In this document: positions 10,369 to 20,339 of the stretch, piece after piece
Position numbering within the stretch: the first letter of the stretch is position 1
How the letters are laid out: every line of letters begins with the position of its first letter
Source of the DNA: Cordylochernes scorpioides
Lineage: Eukaryota; Arthropoda; Arachnida; Pseudoscorpiones; Chernetidae
NCBI GenBank assembly: GCA_030710605.1
Contig: CP092864.1
Coordinates: 136,959,255 to 137,023,254 of the forward strand
Direction of reading: 5' to 3'
DNA: 64,000 bases
Notes under the pieces: generated by a model
The model's input: the letters and a program-made list of their open reading frames with translations, nothing else
What the model was told of the DNA's origin: nothing
Databases searched by the model: none
Translations under genes and position numbers: made by a program

Positions 10369-11892
10369 CTAAGTGTCAGGGCCGGGTCGTCGGAATCGGG
10401 GATTGATATCTCCTTTATTTTGTAGAATATCTTGTATGGTTGGATTATTTGAGTTTTGCATTTGAAGGTATAATTTCTTAACGGAAGTTTGGTACATATC
10501 TTCTAGATCGGGTTGGTTCAAGTCCTCCTTCAGTATCTTGTTTGATAGGTTGAATGGAGCTCCTATACTTGTCCGAAGGCAGATTCTCATGAATGCGTTT
10601 ATCCTATTTTTGTCTGTGGCTGTAATATATTTGCACCAAACTGGGAGTGCGTATGTTACTATCGGGAGGATACAACTTCTGTATAGAGTAAACTTTTGTT
10701 TTGTAGTCAATTTGCTTCTATAGTTGAACAGGCTTGATAATATTATTTTGGCGATTTTTGCTTTCTTTATGATATTTTTGACATGCATGTTGAATTTCAA
10801 CTTGGAGTCTAAGGTAACTTCAAGATATTTAACGCTGTCAGTCCAGTTAATAGGGCTCTGGTTTACCTTCAGGATGGATTGTGGCTTGAATTTTTTATTG
10901 TCTAATGGAGGAAAAATTATTGCCTGAGACTTTTTTGGGTTGATGTCTAATTTCCAATCATTACACCATTTGGTTATACTGTTTATGTAATTTTGAAGTT
11001 GTGTAGTTATTATTCCTATTGATTTGGAGTTTGATAAAATTGCTGCGTCATCTGCGAAAAGTTTTATTTGACATTTTGGATGTGGAGGGAAATCGTTGAT
11101 GTAGATGTTGAATAGGTAGGGTCCAAGGATAGAGCCTTGAGGGACTCCAATCTGGGTTGGTTTTGCCGTGGTTATATAATTCCCTTGCTTAATTGAAAAG
11201 GTTCTGTCTTGGAGATAGTTTTTCAAGAATTTAATAAAATCCCTTGGAAATTGATTTTTTGTTATTTTTGCTATCAAGCCATCATGCCATACTCTATCAA
11301 AGGCTTTGGTAAGGTCTAGAAAAACAGCACCTACTGCCTCCTTGTGGGACTTTCTTACTTGGATGTAGTCTATTACTGTGATTAGCTGGTGGGTTGTGGA
11401 GTGTCCTTTTCTGAATCCAAATTGTTGAGGAATGATAAAGTTAATAGAATCCATGTATGACTGCAATCTGCGAAGAACGATTCTCTCGTATACCTTACCG
11501 ATGGTAGAGAGAAGGCTGATTGGTCTGAGATCTTCAGGTGATTTGACAGGTGATTTTTTTGGAATGGTTATGATAATGGCATGTTTCCATGTCTTCGGGA
11601 AGTAGCACAGGTGTAATGCAGCATTGAAGATCCCAGCGAGGAAAACTATCCATTTGATGGGGAGGTTTTTAGTCATTTGCGGCGTAATATTGTCGTGGCC
11701 TGGAGCTTTGTGATTACCTAGGTTTTTAATCACTTCCTTGACTTCATTTGGCGTTGTCATTGATAGTATATTCTCTTGGGGATGATGGCAAGTGTTATCT
11801 GTTAGGTACGACGGAACCTCATCCTCCGCCTTGGAAAAGTGTTTGGAAAAATGCTCTGAAAGATCATTTCCAATTTCTTTGTCGGTCAGCAA
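10369..11892 (-). CDS. LINE ORF2, reverse transcriptase part
   Basis: This continues ORF2 after the frame break. It holds the RT domain: NHKAPGHDNITPQM, LRPISLLSTIGKVYERIV, FLDLTKAFDRVWH (first catalytic Asp), GVPQGSILGPYLFNIYIND, and FADDAAILS (catalytic DD). A C-terminal thumb region with SVKYLEVTLDSKL and RSCILPIVTYALPVW follows, and the frame ends …FRRPGPDT at 10369. No RNase H is visible. The apparent Met is simply the first in the frame after the break; the real protein begins at 13007. Confidence 0.92.
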   Translation of the reverse strand: MLTDKEIGNDLSEHFSKHFSKAEDEVPSYLTDNTCHHPQENILSMTTPNEVKEVIKNLGNHKAPGHDNITPQMTKNLPIKWIVFLAGIFNAALHLCYFPKTWKHAIIITIPKKSPVKSPEDLRPISLLSTIGKVYERIVLRRLQSYMDSINFIIPQQFGFRKGHSTTHQLITVIDYIQVRKSHKEAVGAVFLDLTKAFDRVWHDGLIAKITKNQFPRDFIKFLKNYLQDRTFSIKQGNYITTAKPTQIGVPQGSILGPYLFNIYINDFPPHPKCQIKLFADDAAILSNSKSIGIITTQLQNYINSITKWCNDWKLDINPKKSQAIIFPPLDNKKFKPQSILKVNQSPINWTDSVKYLEVTLDSKLKFNMHVKNIIKKAKIAKIILSSLFNYRSKLTTKQKFTLYRSCILPIVTYALPVWCKYITATDKNRINAFMRICLRTSIGAPFNLSNKILKEDLNQPDLEDMYQTSVKKLYLQMQNSNNPTIQDILQNKGDINPRFRRPGPDT

Positions 11893-11909
11893 GGTTTTTC
11901 CATTTGCGT

Positions 11910-13007
11910 TTAAACTAGTGATTTTGTCAGTTTTTTTCCTAATGGGTTTTGTTTTTTTTTCCAGAAGTCTGTTGGGCTCGATTCAAGTTTGCTTAAAAAA
12001 CTATTCCAATTTTCAGATTTCTCTGCTTCAAGGGCTTGATTTACCTTTCCTTGAAGATTGAGGTAAGTAGCTCTATGAGCTGGATCCCAGGTTGATTGCC
12101 ATCTTTTCCTAGCTTTATTTTTCTCCCTTATTAAGGCTTTGGTGTTTGGGTTCTTTATTAATTTGGAAGATGAAACTATGGTGTTTTTCGAGTAGCTATT
12201 ATTAATTTTTTCGTTTAAAATTCCAACTGCTGAATCAATGTCTACTTCAGTTTTCAAGCTGAGTCTGGGGGGCGTGGTGGAGATTAAATCTTGTTGAAAA
12301 TGAACCCAATTAGTTACTCGGCTGAGCTGGGTTGTGAATTCATCCTTTGGGCAATTCAATTCAAAGATTACAGGGAGATGGTCAGATGATAAATCGTCGG
12401 TGGTTCTGGCCTTTGGGGTCCAGGGAATGTTTTTAAGTACAGCGAAGTCTAGGAAATCGGGATTGCCGAGTGGACTGTAATGCGTGGGTGACGAAGGTGC
12501 GACAATGTCGAGGCTTTCTCTTTCAGAGAAATTGTGCAGCACGATTCCACTGTTATTTGAAGTCCTTGATCCCCAAAGAGGGTGTTTGGAGTTCCAGTCT
12601 CCTGCAACGATTATTGAGTGGTTGTGTTTTATCAGTTGGTTCAAATCTTCTTCCAATAATGGTGCATCAGGCTTCTTATAAATTGCTGTGATTTGCAAGA
12701 GGGTTTTTCCATCTGGTTTTATCAAAATTGAAGTATTTTCCAAGTTTAAAGTATGAATCAGCATATTTTTATATTTAAAAAAGGATTTTATAATGATGGC
12801 TGTTCCCCCGCCCTTTCCTGTAATTCGATCAGTTCTAATGGTTTGATAGTTCCTGAACTTTAGATCAATTGAGGGTTTAAGGTGAGTTTCACTGAGCAGA
12901 GCAATGTCAATTGAGTTATCTTCTAAAAAGTGCAATAATTCTTCTTTCTTTGGTCTGATTCCGTTACAATTCCAAGCAATAATTTTAAAAGGTAATTTGC
13001 AATTCAT
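11910..13007 (-). CDS. LINE ORF2, endonuclease part
   Basis: Starts MNCKLPFKIIAWNCNGIR, 6 nt after the ORF1 stop. This is an APE-type endonuclease of the EEP superfamily: WNCNGIR, LLSETHL (catalytic Glu), AGDWNSKHPLWGS (Asp and Asn) and SSDHLPVIF (Asp-His). It nicks the target for target-primed reverse transcription. After DFWKK the frame is lost at a 9-A run (plus-strand T-run 11952-11960) and stops at 11910; removal of one A would restore continuity with the RT frame. Confidence 0.92.
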   Translation of the reverse strand: MNCKLPFKIIAWNCNGIRPKKEELLHFLEDNSIDIALLSETHLKPSIDLKFRNYQTIRTDRITGKGGGTAIIIKSFFKYKNMLIHTLNLENTSILIKPDGKTLLQITAIYKKPDAPLLEEDLNQLIKHNHSIIVAGDWNSKHPLWGSRTSNNSGIVLHNFSERESLDIVAPSSPTHYSPLGNPDFLDFAVLKNIPWTPKARTTDDLSSDHLPVIFELNCPKDEFTTQLSRVTNWVHFQQDLISTTPPRLSLKTEVDIDSAVGILNEKINNSYSKNTIVSSSKLIKNPNTKALIREKNKARKRWQSTWDPAHRATYLNLQGKVNQALEAEKSENWNSFLSKLESSPTDFWKKKQNPLGKKLTKSLV

Positions 13008-13013
13008 TGTAGG

Positions 13014-13403
13014 TTATGTTTTGATTACTTGCATCAATTTTTCACACAGGTCCTTAGTTTCAGAACGAGAAGTTTTTCTTGTCACAACCTCAGCATTGCT
13101 TTGGTTTTGTTGTTCTACAATTTTCGGCAGTGTTTCAGATCTTTTTGAAATCGGAAGTGGGTTGTTAGGTTTGTACTGACCAGGGTATCTTGGCTGTTGC
13201 TGATGTACTCTTGGAAACTTAGGGCATCCGCGGTAATTGGCTGTGTGCGCTTCCTCGCAGTTTGCACACTTTGGGGGAAGTTGTCTTGACTTTCTTGGGC
13301 AGTCCTTCGAATGGTGCTCCTCGGCACACTTGACGCATTTTGGTTTCAGGAAGCAGTTAAGTTGACCGTGCCCGAAACCCTGGCAGTTGAAGCATTGAGT
13401 CAC
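13014..13403 (-). CDS. LINE ORF1, zinc-knuckle part
   Basis: C-terminal part of ORF1 with three CCHC-like knuckles: CFNCQGFGHGQLNC, CVKCAEEHHSKDC and CANCEEAHTANYRGC. This layout is the Jockey-clade ORF1 type, an RNA-binding chaperone of the retroelement RNP. The open frame continues upstream into the other part without a proper start of its own. Confidence 0.9.
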   Translation of the reverse strand: MTQCFNCQGFGHGQLNCFLKPKCVKCAEEHHSKDCPRKSRQLPPKCANCEEAHTANYRGCPKFPRVHQQQPRYPGQYKPNNPLPISKRSETLPKIVEQQNQSNAEVVTRKTSRSETKDLCEKLMQVIKT

Positions 13404-13482
13404 ACGGTTTGTTGTTCTGAAAGATTCTACTGCAATTTTCTGATAGAGAAGTTCAGTTATTCCGTAAATTTTCTTGTTTTGT

Positions 13483-14202
13483 TCATTTTTTCGGTAATTC
13501 TACCAGTACTAAATTCATTGGGCTTTTAGTTGATTGTCTATGAAGTCTCTTCACAGAGGTCTCAGTAAAGCCCATTGTTGCAAGTTCTATTGCTATATCT
13601 TCAGTCTTGTAGGCTGTTGTCACGCCCTTTAATACTACTTTGAGCGGTTTTTCTTCTTGGAGTCTATAAGAGTAGCCGCCATTATTTTTTTGAACATATT
13701 CCCTGATTTTTTTGAAGTCTGAAATATTTTTGGCCTTGATAATGTGCTTATTTCCTGAGATCGTGCATTGGAATTTATCTGTGCACAGGTCTTTCAGCTC
13801 TTGGCAGAGCAACTTCCAGTCTGTTACATTTTCTGCTATTACAGGTGGTATTCTTGGCTTTTTTGCATGTGTGACTTTTGTCCAAGGACCATCTTCATCA
13901 ATGTTTTCTTCGTTAACCTGAGAAGGGGTAGCTGCGGACGTTTCTTGAGGGACTTCAGTTACCTCGTTCATGGAGGCATCGTTTTCATTATGCTGTGAGA
14001 CAACTTCCATTCTCGGTGTCTTATGGCTACGTGGTGTTGAAACTGAGGGGGATTCGCGAGTTCGTTTCTTTGTTGAAGGAGTTTCTTCTACTTTGTACTC
14101 GATGCCACATCTTTCAAGAATTTTCAAAAGTATGTTGGTGTCGATTATACTGACCTTTTCGCCAGCTGGGCCGATCGTTGATTTGATTACAATAGGCTGC
14201 AT
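13483..14202 (-). CDS. LINE ORF1, N-terminal part
   Basis: The ATG at 14202 (MQPIVIKSTIGPAGEK) is chosen because upstream residues lie outside the target duplication. Then come a low-complexity Ser/Thr/Pro-rich segment, a DGPWTKVTHAKK motif and a PRE_C2HC/RRM-like segment (YSYRLQEEKPLKVVLKG, MGFTETSVKRLH). The frame is lost at an A6 run (plus-strand T-run 13486-13491); one fewer A would continue into the zinc-knuckle part. Confidence 0.9.
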   Translation of the reverse strand: MQPIVIKSTIGPAGEKVSIIDTNILLKILERCGIEYKVEETPSTKKRTRESPSVSTPRSHKTPRMEVVSQHNENDASMNEVTEVPQETSAATPSQVNEENIDEDGPWTKVTHAKKPRIPPVIAENVTDWKLLCQELKDLCTDKFQCTISGNKHIIKAKNISDFKKIREYVQKNNGGYSYRLQEEKPLKVVLKGVTTAYKTEDIAIELATMGFTETSVKRLHRQSTKSPMNLVLVELPKK

Positions 14203-14223
14203 CTTTTTCTCTCTACTTTTACC

Positions 14224-14250
14224 TGAAGCAAGTTTACAGAGAAACAAAAT
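14224..14250 (+). repeat. dispersed repeat D, right part, with second LINE target duplication
   Basis: TGAAGCAAG (14224-14232), then TTTACAGAG and CAAAATATAAAT, matching the end of repeat D at 22930-22953 and 39351-39374. Confidence 0.7.
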
Positions 14251-14353
14251 ATAAATATCAAAATTATTAATCTGTTTATAAAATAAATATTTGACTATTA
14301 ATATTTTCAACGTCAAATATTCTGAAAATATAGATTTTGATATTGATGGCACA

Positions 14354-14547
14354 ATATTTATAATTTTCGAAACTATTATAGACGCGTATGATTCTTTTAA
14401 AATAAAAAAAAAAATGCTACGGTCTTTACTGAAATGCAATCCATTGCAGTAAGGGCAGTAGTAAATTGTTTAATTTTAAAAGAATCATACGCGTCTATAA
14501 TAGTTTCGAATTTTCATAACAGATGGCGCGCTAATGTATCATATTTA
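14354..14547. repeat. family K fold-back remnant
   Basis: Inverted arms containing TTCGAAACTATTATAGACGC and its complement surround CCATTGCAGTAAGGGCAGTA. The right end is CAGATGGCGCGCTAATG. The ribozyme hairpins of other family K copies are missing. Confidence 0.7.
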
Positions 14548-15240
14548 TAATTTTATTATCGATTCATAGTGTGTTTTAGATTTACCAAAAAAATTGAATA
14601 TATTCTAACAAATATGTCAAATAATGGTCGTAATTTGTTGAAAGACAAATGGATCCGAACTGGAACACTATATATTTGAATTACGTCTCTCACTATGGAA
14701 AGAGAAACTTTTTGCGGTAGAGCTGCTCATCCACACTTTTCGCTGTATTCCTTTCTTTCAGACTTGATGGATAATGGGTCAACTATTTTAAAGTTCTTTA
14801 ATTTTTTCAAGACTGCAAGGAGGAAAAAAGACCTAACAAAGTAACTGAACTGTGTGGAAATATTTTCTTCTTCCCAAGATGCAACCATTTACTCAATAAT
14901 CTACTTCTTCACTGTGTTCTATGCACGAAAAACGATGTATATAGTCTCAACCTTTGTACATAGATATTCTTTCCTTTTCTTATTTTTCTCTTTTCTGAGC
15001 GAGGATTCAATTTGTTCCCCTGCTTCTCATTTCTTTTTAGATTCATTTCTAACAGGAGAATCGTCTGTATAAGACGGAATGTCTTAATAAAGGCTTGTGT
15101 GTGGAAGACAAATAGATATCGAATAGAGAGAGAGAGAGAAATACAAATTTTTGACCGCTATGTGAATGACATCTTTCATTCAATGTAACTACAGAAATGT
15201 TGAATCCTCTGCACTATATATAAATAATATTATAAAATAA
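14548..15240 (+). other. no gene seen; LINE-like 3' tail near 15050-15100
   Basis: Mostly unassigned. Near 15050-15105 a small stem (GTATAAGAC/GTCTTAATA) precedes AATAAA and GGCTTGTGTGTGG. The same 3'-end design recurs at 31548-31610 (minus), 43660-44130 (minus, tandem) and 48945-49000 (minus). A (GA)n tract lies at 15125-15140. Confidence 0.5.
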
Positions 15241-15284
15241 ATAAAGCTTCCAGGACAAGCTTCCTTATGCTACCTTTTATTTTT

Positions 15285-15315
15285 AAGCTTTCGGACTTGT
15301 CAGTCCTTCAACAGG
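15285..15315 (-). ncRNA. hammerhead-like CTGTTGA…GAAAG motif (family L)
   Basis: On the minus strand CTGTTGA, a stem GGACTGACAAGTCC, then GAAAGCTT. The layout resembles a hammerhead core, but position 6 is U instead of the essential A. It recurs at 16066-16100, 35421-35456, 35563-35600, 26815-26853 and 28940-28985. Confidence 0.4.
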
Positions 15316-15544
15316 ATTATCACGTTAACAAATTAATGATAAATACTTTCATATAAATTATTATTTACAGGTTTTCAAAATACTTATGATATTAAGAGAA
15401 ATATATGAAAATATTTGTGTGAAACATTTTTTTGAAATATATACGTGCATGGTGGATGATACGTGCTGGTTGAACGATATCTCGAGACTTCAAATTAAAT
15501 TTAATAAATTCGTGAACTATTGTGTTATATAATAGAAGACTGCC

Positions 15545-15960
15545 TATATCTACTCACGGGTCATGGCCATGTACTGGCAGACAATTACACGTATACATCC
15601 TGAAACAGACCCTACCTGCATCCACTGTTCAGAAGAGCCACAGACAGTTGATCATCTCCTCTTCAGCTGTACAGCATTCCTAAGACATAGGATACAAACA
15701 GCTGCTTGGACTGACCCACCTCAATCCTACATCTATGGCCAACCTCCCAGACTCAACCTCAGCATGGAAATTTCTGGTCAACTGGTTCAATTCAGCAATC
15801 AAAACAGGACGCGAGTAAAAGAGTATAGCCCTAGTCCATACTAGTGAGCTGGACTCCCCGGGTAGTTGGTGTTCTGTGTTCCCTGGGTTATAAATATCTC
15901 TCTTCCTACATCTATGGGATAGTGTTTGTCCATATTGTTCCATGTTTCTGATATTTCAAT
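15545..15960 (+). pseudogene. LINE ORF2 C-terminal fragment with 3' UTR
   Basis: The reading MAMYWQTITRIHPETDPTC begins inside the fragment. CIHCSEEPQTVDHLLFSC is the C-x2-C…H…C motif found at the C-terminus of Jockey/CR1-type RT proteins. It is 5'-truncated, with no RT motifs. Coding ends near 15844 and a probable 3' UTR follows. Confidence 0.7.
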
Positions 15961-16065
15961 GCATCTGTTTATGATTTTTTTTCTGTTTGGTTACCATAGA
16001 TTCTATATGAATAATAGACAAAATGTCTTACAAGGATGAATTTCTTGTTTTATTGTATATTTATC

Positions 16066-16100
16066 TCAAGCTTTCGGGTATTACAAACCTTTCTACAGAA
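16066..16100 (-). ncRNA. hammerhead-like motif (family L), decayed
   Basis: Minus strand CTGTAGA, a GG…CCC stem, then GAAAGCTTGAG. It shows the same U6 substitution as other family L copies. Confidence 0.35.
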
Positions 16101-16139
16101 TCATCGTTTACTCTCAAACTCCTATCCTACAGCCTCAAA

Positions 16140-16462
16140 GTGGCGGCAGGGTGTAAACGGGTAGCACAGTACGTCGGGAGTTTAACTCCTGGTAGGGCCA
16201 CCCTGTGCTACACACCCGGGTAATGTAGGAAGGTATCAATTGTCTGTTCTCCGTAGCAGCGGCTACAAAGGGCGTCTACACTCCATGTTAGGAGACCAAA
16301 AGAAGCAAAGTCACACTGAGTGGTACTTCCAGGTCTTCAGACCAACAACACCCCTCTTTCCTTCTCCATGATGTCTACAGGACTAAAATAGAAAAGCTGA
16401 GACAATGGAACTTAATGGAGATCGTTTAAACGACTTGAGGAATAAGCAACAACAATAACAGG
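16140..16462 (+). mobile_element. non-LTR retrotransposon 3' region with structured UTR
   Basis: GTAGCACAG (16161-16169) pairs with CTGTGCTAC (16203-16211), enclosing an inner stem GGAGTTTAACTCC. It shares CTCCATGTTAGGAG with the tail at 9463-9815 and ends in an A-rich GCAACAACAATAAC tail. No coding remains. Confidence 0.5.
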
Positions 16463-16559
16463 GTTTGTGATACCTGAAAGATTGAGATGAATATACAATA
16501 AAACAAGAAACTTACCTTCGGAAGCCGTTTTGCTTAATTTTTAATTAACTACAAGTAAT

Positions 16560-16793
16560 ACAACAACTACAAGTTATTGTTGAAAGGGATACAATTTGAC
16601 ACTGATGATGAAGCACTACAAGCCTTTATCAATGCCGTAAATTCCATCCCCGAAGATGACTGGTGAAGTACTTCGATAATTGGTTTTCACGAATGAAATC
16701 TTGAATATGTGCTAAGGGTGAATACTTTGAGAAACACTGAACATTTTGAAAGTTGAAGCTATAATAAAAATAAGTGATTGCAAAACTTTTGGA
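16560..16793 (+). pseudogene. mariner transposase C-terminal fragment and terminal repeat
   Basis: Translation gives LLKGIQFDTDDEALQAFINA then VNSIPEDDW, followed by a stop, a one-base shift, YFDNWFSRMKS, a stop and AKGEYFEKH: the C-terminal end of a mariner-type (Tc1/mariner, DD34D) transposase. Two stops and a frameshift make it dead. The terminal repeat reads TTGCAAAACTTTTGGAGTGA and ends near 16793; the same terminus occurs at 22646-22676. Confidence 0.8.
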
Positions 16794-17014
16794 GTGACAC
16801 TTGTATCGAAATATTTTCTATTTTAAATCAATAAACAACAGTCAAGTATTCCAATTTCAAAGATATAAATGAGAGGTACAATAGTAAATTCATTTATCAT
16901 ATTAACAAAACCATTCACGAAAATTTCTGTTTGACATCCCATTACCAAAATATTTCTCAATGTATATGAAGGTACTAAGAATATAAACGAGGGGGAATAA
17001 TAGACAAGGAAATG

Positions 17015-17205
17015 GTGATGTCCATTTTGTCGTTGACCTACCGAATGTGTCCGCGCCATGACAGGTAGTAGACAAATGGTCACCTGGTGGGTGGGCAATG
17101 GGAAAATCGGCCAATCCGTCGTTAACAGCGCCTTCCTTTGTTCGTGGTTACGACCCTATAAAGTACGATACGTCGTTCGGAAGATGTGATGGTGAGATTA
17201 TATTA
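17015..17205. other. GC-richer unique island, unassigned
   Basis: This block stands out from its AT-rich surroundings (GGTCACCTGGTGGGTGGG, CCCTATAAAGTACGATACGT). No convincing frame or RNA is seen. It may be a regulatory or exon remnant. Confidence 0.3.
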
Positions 17206-17350
17206 GTTCCTGGGTGCTCTTTCTGTATACAGAGCAATCTTCATAACCTCTAGATACATGATTGATCGTTCTTTATTAGATTTCTGGAGATTTCTCTCTT
17301 TATGTAATTCGGATTCCTGGAGTGTTGGGTGATTTGAAATCCTCCTCCTC

Positions 17351-17735
17351 CTTCAATGCCTACCTCTACTGAAGGTGGGCTACATGGTCTCTCCATATCT
17401 CCCTCCTTAAGTGCCTTCCTCTACTGAGGGTGGACAACATGGTCTCTCCGTATCTCCCTCCTTCAGTGCCTTCCTCTACTGAGGGTGGACCACATGGTCT
17501 CTCCATATCTCCCTCCTTCAGTGCCTTCCTCTACTGAGGGTGGGCCACATGGTCTCTCCATATCTCCCTCCTTCAATGCCTTCCTCTACTGAGGGTGGGC
17601 TACATGCTCTCTCCGTATCTCCCTCTTTCAACGCCTTCCTCTACTGAGGGTGGGCCACATGGTATCTCCATATCTCCCTCCTTCAACGCCTTCCTCTACT
17701 GAGGGTGGGCCACATGGTCTCTCCATACTTCCCAG
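17351..17735 (-). repeat. 55-bp tandem array, about 7 units, at a LINE ORF end
   Basis: Units start at about 17351, 17406, 17461, 17516, 17571, 17626 and 17681, an exact 55-bp spacing. The core is CCTCTACTGAGGGTGGGC. The array abuts and partly overlaps the C-terminal codons of the LINE fragment at 17696-17986, so it grew out of the coding end or 3' UTR of that element. Confidence 0.9.
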
Positions 17736-17986
17736 TCCACCGCCATCCTCTTCATCTCCTCGTAGGTGTGTCGTCCAGTCCATTGTTTTAGATCGTCTGT
17801 GTATCCCCATCGTCTCTTTATCCTTGATCTCTTCCCCTGGAGCTTTCCTTCCAACACTGTCAGCAATTTCTCTCCTGCTGATCCTCGCATCACATGTCCA
17901 GCAAACGTCAGTTTTCGTTGTTTTAGGAACTTTATCAGCTGGTGTTCTGTACCCATTCGATCGAGGACTTGTTTATTTGTTACCAT
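17696..17986 (-). pseudogene. LINE RT C-terminal fragment
   Basis: LIKFLKQRKLTFAGHVMRGS, then RRWGYTDDLKQWTG and MAVDWEVWRDHVAHPQ: the C-terminal tail typical of a widespread non-LTR RT group (GHVxR…RRRWxDDxxxWTG). Upstream RT motifs are absent, so the copy is 5'-truncated. Confidence 0.75.
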
Positions 17987-18479
17987 ATCTGTCCAAGGAA
18001 TTTTGAGAGCTATTCTGTAAATGTAGGTCTCGAAAATTCTATTCGTTTGAAATAGAGCTGATTGAATTTGAATGATACGGAAAAATTGTACTATTTGGTG
18101 TCTCTATTTACATGCTTGATTAATGAAATATTTTGCTGAATTTGGGAGGTTTCAGAGATAAAGCAATCGTTGTCCATAAATGAAATATACGGTAAAAATT
18201 GGGCATTTGGTTGGCTCTTGAATAATAGCACATTGATGAATTTGGGAAGTAACAGATTATCAAACGCCTGTCTATATATGAATGATATGCAAAATTGGAA
18301 AATTCTGGTGACATATATATATATACAAGTAACTTGTATACTGTATAAATGAAACATTGTTCATTGATTTCAAGAATTAATTATGGTCTACGGACTACTA
18401 TATTAACTACGGACAATGACTTTCCAGAATGGTTTCAAGGTTTTCCCACTATGTACTAACTGAAAATCTAAACCTGCAA

Positions 18480-18700
18480 CTCCAAACTACCTCATTGACT
18501 ATATTGGCTCATCCATTAATGAGCTCTACTCATCCCTAGCAGACACCATCAACATAAACCCAGACATGACTAGATCCTACAGGAACTGCAATAACTGTCA
18601 CAACACCCAACTCACTCCGGACCATATATACCAGGCCATACTTGCAGCCCTCTATATGGCAGACATCAATACAGAAGAGGACATCCATACGGACAAGGCC
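18480..18700 (+). pseudogene. retroelement C-terminal coding fragment
   Basis: The frame reads PNYLIDYIGSSINELYSSLA, CNNCHNTQLTPDHIYQAILA and ALYMADINTEEDIHT. The C-x2-C…H pattern and position just before a tandem 3' array match the C-terminal end of a LINE polyprotein. A similar peptide (IEDIATAVIEMYGDI) precedes the array at 45995. Confidence 0.5.
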
Positions 18701-19115
18701 CTTCAGTTGGCCAGTATTGTGATCAGGATGCATGGACCGATCTGATCTGCTCAATGGACAAGGCACCACCATCTCAGTTGGCTGGTATTGTGATCAGGGT
18801 GCATTGACAAATCTGATCTGCTCCATGGACAAGACACCACCATCTCAGTTGGCTGGTATTGTGATCAGGGTGCATGGACCGATCTGATCTGCTTCATGGA
18901 CAAGACACCACCACCTCAGTTGGCCGGTATTGTGATCAGGGTGCATGGACCGATCTGATCTGCCTCATGGACAAGACACCACCACCTCAGTTGGCCGCTA
19001 TTGTGATCAGGGTGCATGGACCAATCTGATCTGCTCCATGGACAAGACACCACCATCTCAGTTGGCTGGTATTGTGATCAGGGTGCATGGACCGATCTGA
19101 TATGCAAGACATCAC
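18700..19115 (+). repeat. 71-bp tandem array, about 6 units, in a LINE 3' UTR
   Basis: CAGTTGG anchors recur at 71-bp steps (18706, 18777, 18848, 18919, 18990, 19061 for GTTGG). The array leads into ACAGGCTTGATACCCTAATA and a GATAAGAAAGAAGAAGAA tail at 19137-19180, a LINE 3' terminus also seen at 9768-9810. Confidence 0.9.
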
Positions 19116-19180
19116 CACAAACCATCAACAAGCTCTACAGGCTTGATACCCTAATAAGTGGAGATAAGAAAGAAGAAGAA

Positions 19181-19714
19181 ACATTGCTGAATTTAAGAAA
19201 TGAAAGATATATTAGCAAAAAAAAAAGCTTATATCTTTCCAATAAAGAAAATCATCACCGCTATCTTCTATCACTTCTTAGAAATTCTATTCGACAATTC
19301 CTCCTATTGTAAAATGGCACTTTAAAAAAACATTTGAAATATTTAGTTTAAATTCCATCAAGATTTTTATTTAATGAAGCAGTTATAGGAATTTAAAGAT
19401 GTCATTGAAAACACCAAATTAAAACAGAATACCAACATTCCCTATCTAGCTAGCTACATGTTTGTTTAATTAAGTTAATTGGTATGAAAGTGAGGGCTCA
19501 GTTTTAAGTAGAGAGACCAGAAATGTAAATTATAAGGGCGTTTCCAGGAATACGTGAAATTTTTTAGATTTTAGAGTTAACATAAAAGTTTTTTAAAAGC
19601 AAGGCGTTAGAACGCTATCTGTGCCTTTCGTGGAAAATGATGAAAGCTTGGCAAAGAGAATTTTGACCGAATACAGAATAATTTATAATTTTAGGCATTT
19701 TGAATATTTAAAAA
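19181..19714. other. AT-rich, no gene seen
   Basis: No frame or repeat end recognised. Confidence 0.5.
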
Positions 19715-19716
19715 TA

Positions 19717-19875
19717 CAGTTAAACCTGTCTATAGCGTCCCCTCTTGGGACATCAAAATAGGGTGCTATAGACAGGTCACTTTTAATGTAAATCGCATCG
19801 TACTACGTATTTAAAAATCGGACGCTATAGAGAGGAAGGCGCTATTTAGAGGAAGCGCTATATAGAGGTTTAAAT
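19717..19875 (+). mobile_element. pogo/Tigger-like MITE, family F, right end lost
   Basis: Starts TA|CAGTTAAACCTGTCTATAGC. It is internally repetitive for CTATAG and GCGC. The right terminus is degraded to AGAGGTTTAAAT. Intact relatives are at 22968-23145, 24918-25094, 40247-40423 and 59706-59868. Confidence 0.75.
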
Positions 19876-19879
19876 GAGG

Positions 19880-20330
19880 TTTTAGAGGAAATATAAATGA
19901 ATGCTTGTTCTTCCGAATAAATATAACATCACGCAAATCGCGTTCTTCTTTCGTTAGTTAGAGCGTTTGAAAAATCGTTATTTTAAAAATGGAACACCTG
20001 TATTTTAATATGGACCATTCCAACATTGTTCGTTTTCTTAAGAATTGAAAATGATTTGACTCTACGTTTTTTTATTATTGGGTTTATAAAAATTGCATCT
20101 TTTTTTTTCCAAAAAAATATCTTTAAATGATTATTCATGAATGTATTTATCCCATAAACTATTAATTATTAATTGAAAAAACATGAAAACGTGAAACAAA
20201 TAATTTCTTGTAAGGTTTTATTATTTTGCCGAACTTTCAAGCATTTCTGCCCTTATACAGAAGAAAAATTGAAAACGTATAAGAAGATGAATTTATTTAT
20301 ACATATATGAAAAAACAATAGAATAAATAA
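19880..20330. other. AT-rich, no gene seen
   Basis: No feature recognised. Confidence 0.5.
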
Positions 20331-20339
20331 AAAAATAAG

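Larger units (their letters stand above)
10210..14223 (-). mobile_element. Jockey-like LINE with ORF1 and ORF2
   Basis: This is a two-ORF non-LTR retrotransposon on the minus strand. The 3' end has AATAAA (reverse complement at 10222-10227) and an A8 tail at 10210-10217. The 5' end lies only about 21 nt before the ORF1 start, so it is either slightly 5'-truncated or has a very short leader. Each ORF is broken once by one extra A in an A-run (13486-13491 in ORF1, 11952-11960 in ORF2). These could be mutations or assembly homopolymer errors. The nine-base duplication fits target-primed insertion. A related truncated copy ends near 51842. Confidence 0.93.
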
